DNA of 64,000 bases from Stenopsyche tienmushanensis (taxonomy: Eukaryota > Arthropoda > Insecta > Trichoptera > Stenopsychidae): the NCBI GenBank assembly GCA_008973525.1, contig WACJ01000350.1, forward strand, positions 186,001 to 250,000, read 5' to 3'. Every line of letters begins with the position of its first letter. Position 1 is the stretch's first letter. The notes beneath the pieces are model-generated. The model had not been told where the DNA came from and searched no databases. It saw only the letters and a list, made by a program, of their open reading frames with translations. Position numbers and translations under genes: made by a program. This document shows positions 1 through 9,728 of this stretch, one piece after another.

Positions 1-1504
1 TTTCGATCCTAATTACTTTTTTTCCCGAATGAACTTGTCTTTTCCGTAGAAGTCATCATTCTGATCAATCAAACAGAATGCCTGTGGATTTTTCTCGGTC
101 AACATTACATAAAGGAGCAAATGTAGGAGCATTGTTAACTATGAATCCAATCGCCAAAGAGGAAATTTATACTTGTAGAGGTAGCGTTTTGATCGAGGTG
201 CTTTTGCGCGGTCCGAAAACAATAAGCATCGGACTTGGGCCCTATGTACTTAAATAAATAACAGACCGACAGAGAAATTTGGACTCAAACAAGGAAACAA
301 AACAAAGAGAAGAAAACACAAGGAAAGAATTAAGTCTTCTCTCAAAGTGTGTAACGTTCACGTGGGCAGATAGATTTATGCGATAGAAATCCCGCGCGCC
401 TTTCGCGCCGGGCCCAGTTTACAAAGCACCTACTTACAAATAGCTGCGAGCTTTTTGACCAGATACAAAAACGGGGGAGCTTTCGCACAGTTTTATACGG
501 CCCATTATTTTATTTCATTTTAGCCACCCGCCCCCCACAGTTCTAGTGTTACATGCGGAATTAGCATATGAATGGCCCACGGCCGGAGTTCGTCGAGTCG
601 GCACTTCCTAAATGGCCTCCGTGCAGTTTACCAAATATCCCAACATACATGCATACACACGCTACTTTATACAGCCATGGGCAAATTGAGGTTCCCGAGC
701 CTATTGTGGCAAAAAGCAATCTATAAAAGTAAGCAACGAATATTTTACGACTGAATGCCTTGCCGAATTGGGTCGCGAATTCCTATTTGCCGATACATAT
801 TCATCGGTAGGAAGATATGTTGCATAGCAAATTTGAACAGGAAGATAAGAATCAAACTCGTATTTGTAGCCGAGATTCGAATTTCTACGTAATACATGCC
901 TTATGGATCAAAGAATTTGCATTCCGCATGTAACAATGGGAGAATCGAACCATGTCTTCGTGTCCTGCAGACATCAATGAGGGATCATTCAAAGGCATTT
1001 CTAAAATGCCTGAAAGCATAGTCAGCACATGTACTGCTTCTGAACTGATCTTAGATGACTACAATTCATATATAGCACATGCTTTCCAAAATTAAAATTT
1101 CTTAACAATCATTTCTTACGCTGAATTTATCCATGAGCACGGACTAGGAATATTTGCATGTAAAATATTAGTTTTTATATTGCCAAATACGCAGTTCTGA
1201 TGTGCGCAATTTCCATAATAAATATTCCTGGGGATGTGACAAATTTTATGGGGTTATATATTTATGATATGATAGGATAAGGTCGTCAAATATATGGAAT
1301 ATTTTAACATTGGATAGAATCTATGAAAGCGTTCGATATTTACATATCAGACGATCATTACGCAAACACGTCTTGTAAGAATTATTTACATAATATTTGT
1401 ATTTCATATCTGCAATTTTATATTATTAGGCCAGTCCAAAAGCTCGTACGCATTTTTGGGAAATTTTTAAATAGTTTAGACTTTTAGGACTGATCTGATA
1501 AATA
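1..1504. other. no gene recognised; GC-richer patch near 360-610
   Basis: AT-rich DNA with one GC-richer patch at about 360-610 that contains CG-dense runs. Two overlapping short frames start there (568-723 and 572-754, about 50-60 codons). Neither resembles a family I know. A possible splice donor (AAAGTAAGC) lies near 725, in frame with the second one. I see no promoter, repeat or RNA gene that I can support. Confidence 0.4.
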
Positions 1505-2559
1505 CTAGATAAAGCGGAAAGAAATGTCATTTTTTTTGGTTGCGTCTTTGCCATCAGTTTGCCTCGGGTTGCTGTCAAGTAAATACGTCAAGATTGGTGT
1601 CATTTTGAAGCTCTGTTGTTTTTCTTACTTTTTCAAATATTTTAATATTTTTTAGCCACAGTGAAAATGTCCAAACCAGAAATAGATGAGACCCATTTGC
1701 GATCTTCGAAAAACAATAAAGGAATGATTGCTAAACATCGGCTGTCTCTGGTCGACAGTAAAAGACCATTTGAAAAGACTCGGAAAAAAACATAGACAGA
1801 GAATTTGGGTACCGCACGAGTTGTCATCAACGGTCTTGGAACAACGGATAATAATTTGTTCATAGCTATTGTCCAGGTATGAAACCGATCAATTTTTAAA
1901 AAGGATCGTTACTGGGGTTGAGAAGCGGGTCATCTATAACAGTCCGAGAAGGAAAAAACAGTGTCTTCAAATCAAGTACCTGTTTCTACCCCTCGACTGT
2001 CATTATCCTTTAAAAAGATCCTCCTTTATGTTTAGTGGGATTTGTTTGGCGTAATTCATTATGAATTATTAAAACCTGGCCAAACTGTCAAAGTAGAGCT
2101 ATACTGTGCACAATTAGATAAGTTAAAAGCGGAAATGTTCAAAAAGCAATCAGTGCTAGTTAATAACCAAAGAAGAATATTACAACATGATAATGCAAAA
2201 TCACACGCAGCAAGGATTACGCAGAACAAAATAAGGAAGCTGGATTTGGAAGTGCTGCAACATCCACTATAATCTCCTGACATTGCACCTTCAGACTATC
2301 ATCTTTTCAAGTCATTAGAACATATTCGCTTCGCGATAGAAAATCACTTCTGTGGAACAACTAAAAATTCATTTGGATTCTTAATTTAGTGGAAAACCAG
2401 CCGAATTTTACGAAAGAGGCATTAAAAAGCTACCTAATCTGTGGAGAGCGATTATAAATAAAAATGGAATTATTTAATTGAGTAATATTGTACAGCTTTA
2501 ATTAAAATGATTTTTTCTCCAAATAACAAAAAAATGACAAGTCTTTCCGCTTTACCTAA
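1505..2559 (+). mobile_element. degenerate mariner (DD34D) transposon
   Basis: A decayed mariner element. Imperfect terminal inverted repeats face each other at 1505-1537 (ctagataaagcggaaag) and 2527-2559, which reads ttaggtaaagcggaaag on the minus strand. A TA lies just outside the left end, and the right flank reads TC, so the target duplication is no longer exact. The total is about 1.05 kb, against roughly 1.3 kb for intact mariners. The shortfall falls in the N-terminal part of the transposase. The element sits alone in AT-rich DNA and cannot be autonomous. Confidence 0.85.
1668..2477 (+). pseudogene. mariner transposase relic with V in place of the first catalytic Asp
   Basis: Transposases of this family cut and paste mariner DNA in the nucleus with a DDD triad. 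Visible blocks, in order: a short N-terminus (MSKPEID) at 1668; WVPHELS at about 1807; SRYETDQFLKRIVTG at about 1871-1916; GVIHYELLKPGQT at about 2045; HDNAKSHAA at about 2188; SPDIAPSDYHLF at about 2276; and FYERGIKKLP near 2411. The TGDEKW motif reads TGVEKR, so the first Asp is Val at 1917-1919. The second and third Asp are present with 34 residues between them (DD34D). Most of the N-terminal helix-turn-helix region is deleted. A TAA stop at about 2270 replaces the Tyr that normally precedes SPD. Frame changes lie near 1800 and 2040. The family assignment is secure and the gene is dead. Confidence 0.85.
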
Positions 2560-5142
2560 TCTTTTTGACACATATTGATAAAATTGACTCTTTTAAGGCG
2601 AGCAACATCACGGGTTAGCTATCAATATTAAAGTGATTTTATCACTCTATTTGTTATTTTATTGAATCAGCATTCAAATTTCCAAACATAATTAATTTTC
2701 ATATACTTGTGTGACTATAATTTTAGACTTCTTCGACGAAATTGAATCGGGAAGTCATGGATATGTAAGGCGAAGCGTCGATGATTAGCTTCGTCTGAAT
2801 TTGTCATCTTTACTCGGTTGGCCACGTAGTTTGGATGTCTTGCGTTTGAATCATTATTTCTTTGGTCACTCTTAGATCCTCTTCTATTTAAAATCCATAT
2901 TCAAATAATAATATCTTAATATTACAAAAAAAAAAAATAAGAAAAAGTGTCTGCCAAATTATTTTGTAGGGTGATTAGAATTTTTCTTAAAACCTACTTT
3001 TGTTGTCTTTTTCTGTAAGTTTCCATAAGTTATTTCTATTTGAAAGTAAAAAGTGGTTAATCTGATTTTTTTTGGTATGCTATCGTGACCATACGGTTAC
3101 ACAACTTTTTATTTGAATACGTTTTGCATTCATATTTAATTTTAATGATATTTATGGAAAATATTAATTTGCAAATGAGAAAATAGTCTCGCTCTGGAAG
3201 GATTAAGCGGTAAGTATTAAATAAGCTGTTGTTGTTAATATGGACGGTGCTTCCATAAATAGTTAAGGATGATAATCCTTTAATACGGACTACGGTAACA
3301 GGAACCACAAGTAAATTTACTTCCACTCGGATTTGAATTGTCTTCAAATCCGCTATAAACATAAGTCTATTATTAAGGTAGACTTTTAAAATTTTTGCCA
3401 TGTAAACCGTTGATAATAGAAGGGTGTTAAAAGTAAATTTATAGCACTGTTTAAATTAAGGCATGAACTCTCTAGCTCTTTGTCTAGAGATATAACGAAA
3501 TATTATGGGATTAAGCCATATAAATAAATTTATTTTTGAAGTTATGATCCCACTGGGATATCTCGCCTTGCAGACTTGCATTAATATAAAACGCAACCTT
3601 ACTCTGGTTCAGAGTTATCTCATAATATTTTTACTACTCATCCAAGAATATATTGCGCTGAGTCAAGAAAGTCTCCAGTACAAACGGAATAAAGGATTAA
3701 GGTAATTTATCCTTCTCGTTTTATTTCCTAGGACATATTCACTAGTCACTATGATGAAATAGAAAAAGATATGCCGATAGAAAGATAATATAAGATGGGA
3801 TGTTGAAGTAGTCGTGTGTTGTATTGGATTTCCGTTAAGATTCCAGTTTTAGTGGAACATGAAAATTCAACGTTCTTGTAATTACAGTCCCATGTTGCAC
3901 GAAACCAATCTCGATTACCTGCAAAATCCATTAAATATTTTTCACTCAATGATGAGTTCTTGCAACGAATCGAAATACGAACATGGTATCTACACCAGGA
4001 AAAATATGCAATGTAATGAAATATTATTTATCGGAGTAAATTGGGTAAAAAATGTGTTTGAAGAGAAGCAGGCAAAGAGGCTATTTTGTGCAGATGAGAT
4101 AAGAAAGTTAAGTAACGAGTAAAATTATGTTTCCCAACAAACCGGAAGAAACGAGAGAAACCTAATTGGCAATAATCAACTTTCAATTAATTCTTTTCAA
4201 TTTGCTCCAATACGGTGGATTTGCATTCGGGCGAATCCATATAATCAGGTTTTATTAAGGTAATCAGCCTAAAAAAATTACTGATCCGTAAATCAGTTCT
4301 ATTCAATTTGAGAAAAAGCATTCGAATCCAGGCGAACTCATTTAATATCCCCATCAAAAAATATTTGAACTCCAAATGAAAAAAGAGATCGAAGTCCAAA
4401 AAATAACGCTCCCAGCAAAAAATAGAGCAAATAACGCTAAGCATTCCTTTATTTCGCCGAAAGTATTTTCATCAAATTTAAGATCATACGATGGGAACTT
4501 TTAAATATTTACGTTATGTTCGATCCCTTTTCGTGAGCCGAAATTACATAAGAAAACTTTTATACTTAAATTGTTTGAGAGAGTTTTCGAAACGCCTTCG
4601 GATTCTTAAAAAAAGTTGAAATAACATCAAATAGCAGACACTCGAAAATGTCTCGAACAATGTCACAGATTCATGACAAACCACTTGTAATGGAGATATT
4701 GAAAATGTATCAATATTTCCTAAAAAAAAACATAACTAATTATGAAAAGTATAACATATTAATGGCTTCAATCACGATACAATGGATACAATTATTGGAT
4801 GTATGCAATTTCCATAAGATTTTCATAAGGGAATAATTATTAAACGTTAATTGGTATAAAACATTTAATTTAAATAAAATGTATGGGTTGAATTTGTGAG
4901 TCACAATTTTTGATTATATTTATTGTTACTTCAGATTCTTCCCAATTTATTTTCAAATCTGATTCTGAATACAGGACAACTTATTTGATAAATTGAGAAA
5001 ATGGTTGTTTCAATTTGTGGCATCTTAAGATACTGAGAATGGAAAAGCTTTGTGTTTAAAGTTGTTTATTGAAATATTTTAGCTCTTATTTTGATTTGTC
5101 AGACAAAGAGAAAGGACTAAAAATGTATATAGATAATAAAAC
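2560..5142. other. no gene recognised
   Basis: AT-rich DNA with many poly-A and poly-T runs. The longest open frame is on the minus strand at 3057-3401 (114 codons). Its central part (about residues 25-75) alternates hydrophobic and polar residues like a beta-rich protein, but I recognise no motif and the codon use looks like the flanking DNA. It is most likely a chance frame. Confidence 0.4.
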
Positions 5143-5241
5143 AAATAAGTTCGTAGGCTTTTTTCACTTTAAACATTCTTCTTTATCATTTGGAGTAATT
5201 TTTTTCGTAATTTCTTTTAAAAAAATCCTACGAACTTATTG
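5143..5241. mobile_element. ~100-bp MITE-like hairpin
   Basis: Two arms, aataagttcgtaggctttttt (split here only by one mismatch) at about 5144-5164 and its inverted partner ending in cctacgaacttatt at about 5219-5240, enclose about 55 bp of AT-rich sequence. The arms match at about 20 of 21 positions. This is the form expected of a very small terminal-inverted-repeat element. No coding content remains. I cannot assign a superfamily. Confidence 0.55.
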
Positions 5242-6055
5242 AGTGATGTGTTAAAATAACAGTAAAATGTAAATATTATTTTCAAATTAAAATCTTTTAA
5301 TGGCATAAATTTATGTATGAATTTTATTAAAAACGTTAATAAAATCAATCCTTCTAGGATGTATTGAATTATGGGGAAATTGAATGGAATAATTCCTCTA
5401 AAAGAGTTACATAAAAATACTCAACATTATCAATTTTACTAGAAACTAATATTAGTGGCAAATTTACATTTCTTTACAATATTGTACCACAGATGAATCA
5501 CATGTCAAACGTAGTAAATAAGCTGTTTGGTGTAATAAAATGGATGAAATCATTTATAAAATTGTTTGACTGTGGTTCAGATTATTGTTTAGCAGGCATC
5601 TCAAAAATATGTTCAATCTATACATTCTGTGCACAATTTTAATCAGAAATATGCATATTGCATATTAAAATTGCCTCTTGCCAATTGTGACTCTTGGAGA
5701 TGAAAATTTTCTTACCATGCCTTCTTCGACACGAAAACATGTGCCACATTTCATTTGTGATATTTGATGAGTTCTGGCGAAGGTGAAATGTGCTTGCCTT
5801 GCCTCACGTGGAGAAATGCATATTTTCAAATAACATTGTGCATGTTTTCGCTTCGTCCACATGCATATGGGCAAATCGATGCTCCATACAAATTGGACAT
5901 TGAATACAAGTACATAAAAGATCTGCTTATCGTATTATATTTCATACTGTGCTGATGCAGCACTATGACATATTAATTTTAATAAATAAGATTGATCGTG
6001 GACTTTCTGCAAATATTTTTCTGTATCAATTGTGTCCTATAATATTAACAATATC
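5242..6055. other. no gene recognised
   Basis: AT-rich DNA. Short overlapping frames on both strands near 5665-5955 share a segment but resemble no family known to me. I see nothing else that can be supported. Confidence 0.35.
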
Positions 6056-6266
6056 AGTACACTAAACGACCGCTCTTTATGCAGCATTTTGCTATGTTTT
6101 TAAAAAATGTTTCGATTTACGGCCCATAATGCTTCGTTATGCGGCTAAAATATTGCTGTATTGTTTAGCGACCTACTGTTTAGTTTCAGTTGTTTCGTTA
6201 TACGGCTTTTCGCTTTATCATCAATTTTTCCAGAACATATCTAGGCCGTAAAACGAGGTATGAATG
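6056..6266. mobile_element. pogo/Tigger-like MITE remnant
   Basis: The segment starts with CAGTA, as pogo-group ends do, and finishes with a sequence that reads ATACCTCGTTTTACGGCC on the minus strand. Its middle (about 6108-6200) shares TTCGATTTACGGCC, TTCGTTATRCGRC and TTTAGTTTCAGT, in the same order, with 25655-25735. The ends do not match each other well, so the boundaries are approximate. The group assignment rests on style of ends and on the paired copy, not on protein evidence. Confidence 0.35.
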
Positions 6267-6282
6267 TGTTTACTATACAAGC

Positions 6283-6354
6283 CATATATGTTTTAGTTTA
6301 TTATCCCGTCATATATGTTTTAGTTTATTATCCCGTCATATATGTTTTAGTTTA
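6283..6354. repeat. 27-bp tandem repeat, 2.7 copies
   Basis: The unit begins catatatgttttagttta and ends ttatcccgt. It occurs at 6283-6309 and 6310-6336 without a mismatch, and its first 18 bases recur at 6337-6354. The unit is divisible by three, so the overlapping plus-strand frames show a nine-residue protein repeat. This is probably incidental. The array directly follows the pogo-like remnant. Perfect identity implies recent expansion or contraction. Confidence 0.9.
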
Positions 6355-7300
6355 TGCAGATTTCTTATCTTTTAGCGATAGTTTTAGTTCTTGGCTTTAT
6401 ATAGATACTCGAAGGTGTATTGTAATAACAATTCTTCTTGTAACATGTTATGCTGCATGACCATAACACGCTGCTTATAAAATTAGCGTTTTCATGCCAT
6501 TTTCCGGTTTCTGTCGGTAATACGTTCGTGCAATATTCCTGAGAGCCAATATTGCTACGAAATCTTACATCAGAGCTTTATGGATGTGCTATTTTTGCTC
6601 TCTTCGAGTTTTCTTTGTACGTGATACTCCTGAGCTGGATTTGATATTAAGAATCGACCCTCGACATTGGCCACGAGAGCGGACGAAAAAACAATGACGC
6701 TGCAGTGCAATATGAAAAGCAATTTATTTCCATTATTAATATCTTCTATTTATTTTACTGCAAATGGAAAACGTAGCAGGAATGACGTCTATCTATTTTT
6801 TTGCTTGCAATTTGCCATCACCACAATTGCTGTGGGTCGATAGCTGGGCGTTCAAGAATAATATCCCTCAAAAAAATACCCTCCATATAAAAACCCCAAA
6901 TATTTCCATCATTTTTTTTCTTCAAAACTTATGTCGTGGCCATCAAGCAACGATTGAATAACATGAATATAAAAGCATACTGAGGACATTTATCAATTCA
7001 TATGGAGCGTTTGCAAACGCTACAATCAATACAGGAAACAATGCTGCAACAATTCAATGATAAGGATATGACTATATAAATATATCCTCTTATTATCATG
7101 CGTAATATATGTTAATATTACATTCATTCACATTTAATTGCATGATATTTATAAATTATCGCAATCGGTTACCATGTTGACATGTCATTATTAATATCTA
7201 TTTTAAATACAGATATTATTCGCTTAACAACAGCTAAAACCTACTAATAAATGCATACGTTTTTATTGAAATGATACATTTGAAAGTGTATTTTTAATTA
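6355..7300. other. no gene recognised
   Basis: AT-rich DNA. A 65-codon frame at 6764-6961 has no recognisable features. I see nothing else. Confidence 0.35.
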
Positions 7301-7462
7301 AGGCGTTTCCTTACTTTAGGCGCCTCAAAAATAGGCTATTTTCACGATTTTTTTTCGAGGATTTTCGCTAAAAATTATGAGATAAAATGGATCTTATGTA
7401 ATATATTTTTGTAAAATTATTATAATAAAACAGTAGCATCGAAAAACCCGTGTAGAAATGTT

Positions 7463-7785
7463 ATGTTCGTGGCTTGTTGATGGTATCTCCGAGATGGGTC
7501 ATTTGAAACAAAAAAATAAAACAGTTTTAGATTCAGTATATCAGTGGCTATAGCGCATATCATCAGATTTTTGATATTTGCGAAAATAACAAAATGGCGC
7601 ACGTTTTACAAAAAAGTAAAAAAAACGAGTTTTTTTGCAGTTTTTTGTAAAAAAAATTACTTAAAATCAAAATTTCAAAAATCTGATGATATGCGCTATA
7701 GACATAACCATGCAGAATATGTCATTCAAATTTCATGATAATCGGCCGGATAGTTTCCGAAATTTCATCAACAAGCCACCGAAAA
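7463..7785. repeat. long imperfect inverted repeat with a perfect 27-bp core
   Basis: 7548-7574 and 7675-7701 are perfect inverted copies (ctatagcgcatatcatcaga... and its complement), separated by 100 bp. The similarity continues outward with more mismatches to gtggcttgttgatg (about 7466-7480) and its complement catcaacaagccac (about 7766-7780). The third MULE relic shows no such second arm at the equivalent place. I infer an inverted duplication of the MULE 3' region after or during insertion. Confidence 0.8.
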
Positions 7786-8010
7786 ACCTTGTTTTGAGAT
7801 AAACGCGTTTAAAGTTTTGGTTGCAGAAAAACTGCCCAGACACAGCTGTTGAAACACTCGTTGTTATTTTGGGTATTTTTTCCGAAGATCTTCATAAATC
7901 GGTTTCAAAACCTCGTAAACATCCTCAGCTAGAGTAGGAGGATGTTTAAAAGTTTCTATCTGATTGTTTTTCACCACTTTCTTGTACTTGCACCATGAGT
8001 CTGAACAATA
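7780..8010 (-). pseudogene. MULE transposase C-terminal fragment
   Basis: Read on the minus strand, the fragment starts with SDSWCKYKK and continues through HPPTLAEDVYEVLKPIYEDL. After a stop and frame change it gives TQNNNECFNSCVWAVF. These blocks follow the order found in arthropod Mutator-like transposases: SWCxY/W, then PIYEDL, then TQNxNExFNxxxW. That region lies in the C-terminal half of the RNase H-fold transposase, which acts on element ends in the nucleus. The N-terminal half and the upstream catalytic region are absent. The frame is broken near 7865 (TAA after KKYPK). I am confident of the family and of loss of function. Confidence 0.75.
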
Positions 8011-8261
8011 CGTATGCAGCCGGGTGCTCTCAGGTAGTCACCTAACGGTCGCCCAAAAATTTAGTTAGACTCATCCGATCTTTATGAAATTTCGATATAA
8101 CATTTTTAAAGATATTTACTTTCAAAGTTTAAAATAAAATAAAAATCGATTTTTTTAAATTTGTAAAGTGAGAAGACGCCTGTTTATATCCTATGTTATT
8201 CACTGATTTAAATCATGTCGATTATTTTAGTTCTTAAAAAATCAGCAAATACGATGATGTT

Positions 8262-8695
8262 TGGCTTCAATTAATTGCCATAGCTTTAGCCATCCATTTA
8301 ACACGGTTAAGACCAGCTAAATGAATCTCCTTTTTCAGGAATCCCTTCCAAGTAAATTATGGAAAGATTCAGTAACTCTTTATAGTCATTTTGAGGTTGA
8401 TACACTTGAAGTTGTTTTTGAGCAAAACATATTCTGCCTGTAGTAATATTTTCTATGATTTTTGAGGACTTGGTATCATAAATTAATGTTTTATAATCAC
8501 TTTAATCAATTTTGTTCGAATTCTTCTTCTACCTTTTATATAATTGGATATCAAGAGCATTAGACGAACCAAGCCATTGACTCACTACAGTTTCTAATAT
8601 AATTACCATCATATGATGGCGACAAGCTAGGCAAAGCATATCTTTTTCCATTTTCTACTTCAGAAGAACACAAGTTCCATTTCTTAAGCCGGTGT
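8262..8695 (-). pseudogene. transposon-type protein relic with an ACRHH motif, class uncertain
   Basis: On the minus strand the frame reads NGTCVLL, then a stop, then MLCLACRHHM (at about 8609-8640), LDIQLYKR, a diverged middle with two stops, QPQNDYKELLNLSIIYLEG (about 8345-8400) and, after a frame change, LNRVKWMAKAMAIN (about 8280-8310). I recall the same chain of blocks (LACRHH, then xxDYxExLxLxIIxLG, then RxxWMAKAIY) in repeated, transposon-like proteins of insects and other arthropods. I cannot place that family in a superfamily from memory. The relic lies 80 bp beyond the MULE end, on the same strand. At least three stops and one frameshift make it dead. Confidence 0.5.
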
Positions 8696-8699
8696 TTAC

Positions 8700-9690
8700 A
8701 GCTGTAGCGCTAATGACTGAATTTGAAGTGAGGAGCAGGGCAGGGCTCAATCTTAATACGTACCCGCATGAAAGAATTATGAAAGAAGGGAAGGGGAGAA
8801 GGGTTGACTATAGTGAAGTAGTGAGTCTTTCTGCATGCTATTCCACTTCAAACTAGACTAATAAAAATACCAGAATCAATGTCAGATTAATAGTTAGGTG
8901 GCATTACAACGTTTTTTTAGAGCAGAAAATCATATAACGGGGTGACCGCCCAATTTTTTAAAAGTCGAAAAATAAGGACCACCCTTATATATATGCTAGA
9001 TTCATATTTGGATAATTTTTGATTATTTAAGTCATTAATAGTCTTGTTGTTCTCAGTGAATATATTGAGTCATATTCTTTTTCATCATCGATTATTCTGG
9101 GTTACATAAACGAAATAGGATGAACGGAAAAAATCAGGGTCGCCTGGTAACAAATTCAAATTCTGGTCCTTGATTATTCCCTAGCAACGTAAATCTTGAC
9201 TCGAGAATTGATTATCTACTTGTTGTACTAGCTCCTTTCGCATGGCAGTGGATTAAGATTGATGGTTTTAACTTTGGTATCTGGCAGCACCCTATTAACT
9301 ATACAAATCTGAAACGATATGCAAAACAGCCTTTATTAAATCTCATGTTGGATATTCTTATTCCCTCCCATAATGCCATAAACGTAAGTCGCAATACTTT
9401 ATTATTTATTCAATTCGATTGCAATGTTGTTAAAAGCATTCATATTAGTAATGGCTTCAACGAGATGATATTTGAAGATATATGAAGATAACTTGACGTA
9501 TGAGTGACGCATTTCTATGCACATAACTTCATGTGAATTGCATATAAATTATCCAAATGGGATCTGCTATGTTGAAACGAAATCATTTGTACGAGACGTC
9601 GTTTGAGTATAATGATGGTCACAAATAATTTGATTTGAAAGATTAATTCCATTTACTTTTGGTTAGTTTTTTAAAACATTAGCTCCCATC
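8700..9690. other. no gene recognised
   Basis: AT-rich DNA. A block at about 8935-8990 begins ggggtgaccgcccaa and looks like the edge of some repeat, but I found no partner in the window. Confidence 0.3.
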
Positions 9691-9728
9691 ATTTTCGCGG
9701 GTCGCGGACTTCAAGTTTGACACTCCTG
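9691..9728. mobile_element. solitary hAT-like terminal sequence
   Basis: Read on the minus strand this begins CAGGAGTGTCAAACTTGAAG and continues into a CGCGACCCGCG block. That closely resembles the widespread hAT terminus CAGGGGTGTCAAACTC followed by GGCCCGCGGGCC. I could not find the opposite end within 2 kb on either side, so this may be the last piece of a truncated copy. It rests on remembered similarity only. Confidence 0.35.

Larger units (their letters stand above)
7301..8181 (-). mobile_element. Mutator-like (MULE) element relic, copy 1
   Basis: The ends are aggcgtttccttacttta at 7301-7318 and an inverted copy ending agaagacgcct at 8181; they match at about 15 of 18 positions. The coding remnant lies at 7780-8010 on the minus strand. 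The left end and the AAACGCGTTTAAAGTTTT block at about 7801-7818 recur in the third MULE relic (30858-31271), so both belong to one family. No convincing 8-11-bp target duplication was found. About 500 bp at 7301-7790 is 3' non-coding sequence of the element and contains an inverted duplication described separately. Confidence 0.65.

Noticed and set aside
3057..3401. 114-codon minus-strand frame as a gene
   Set aside because: No recognisable motif, no start or splice context, and composition like the surrounding AT-rich DNA.
6190..6460. Repeat protein encoded by the 27-bp array
   Set aside because: Two overlapping frames are open only because the unit is a multiple of three and lacks stops; the flanks are not coding.
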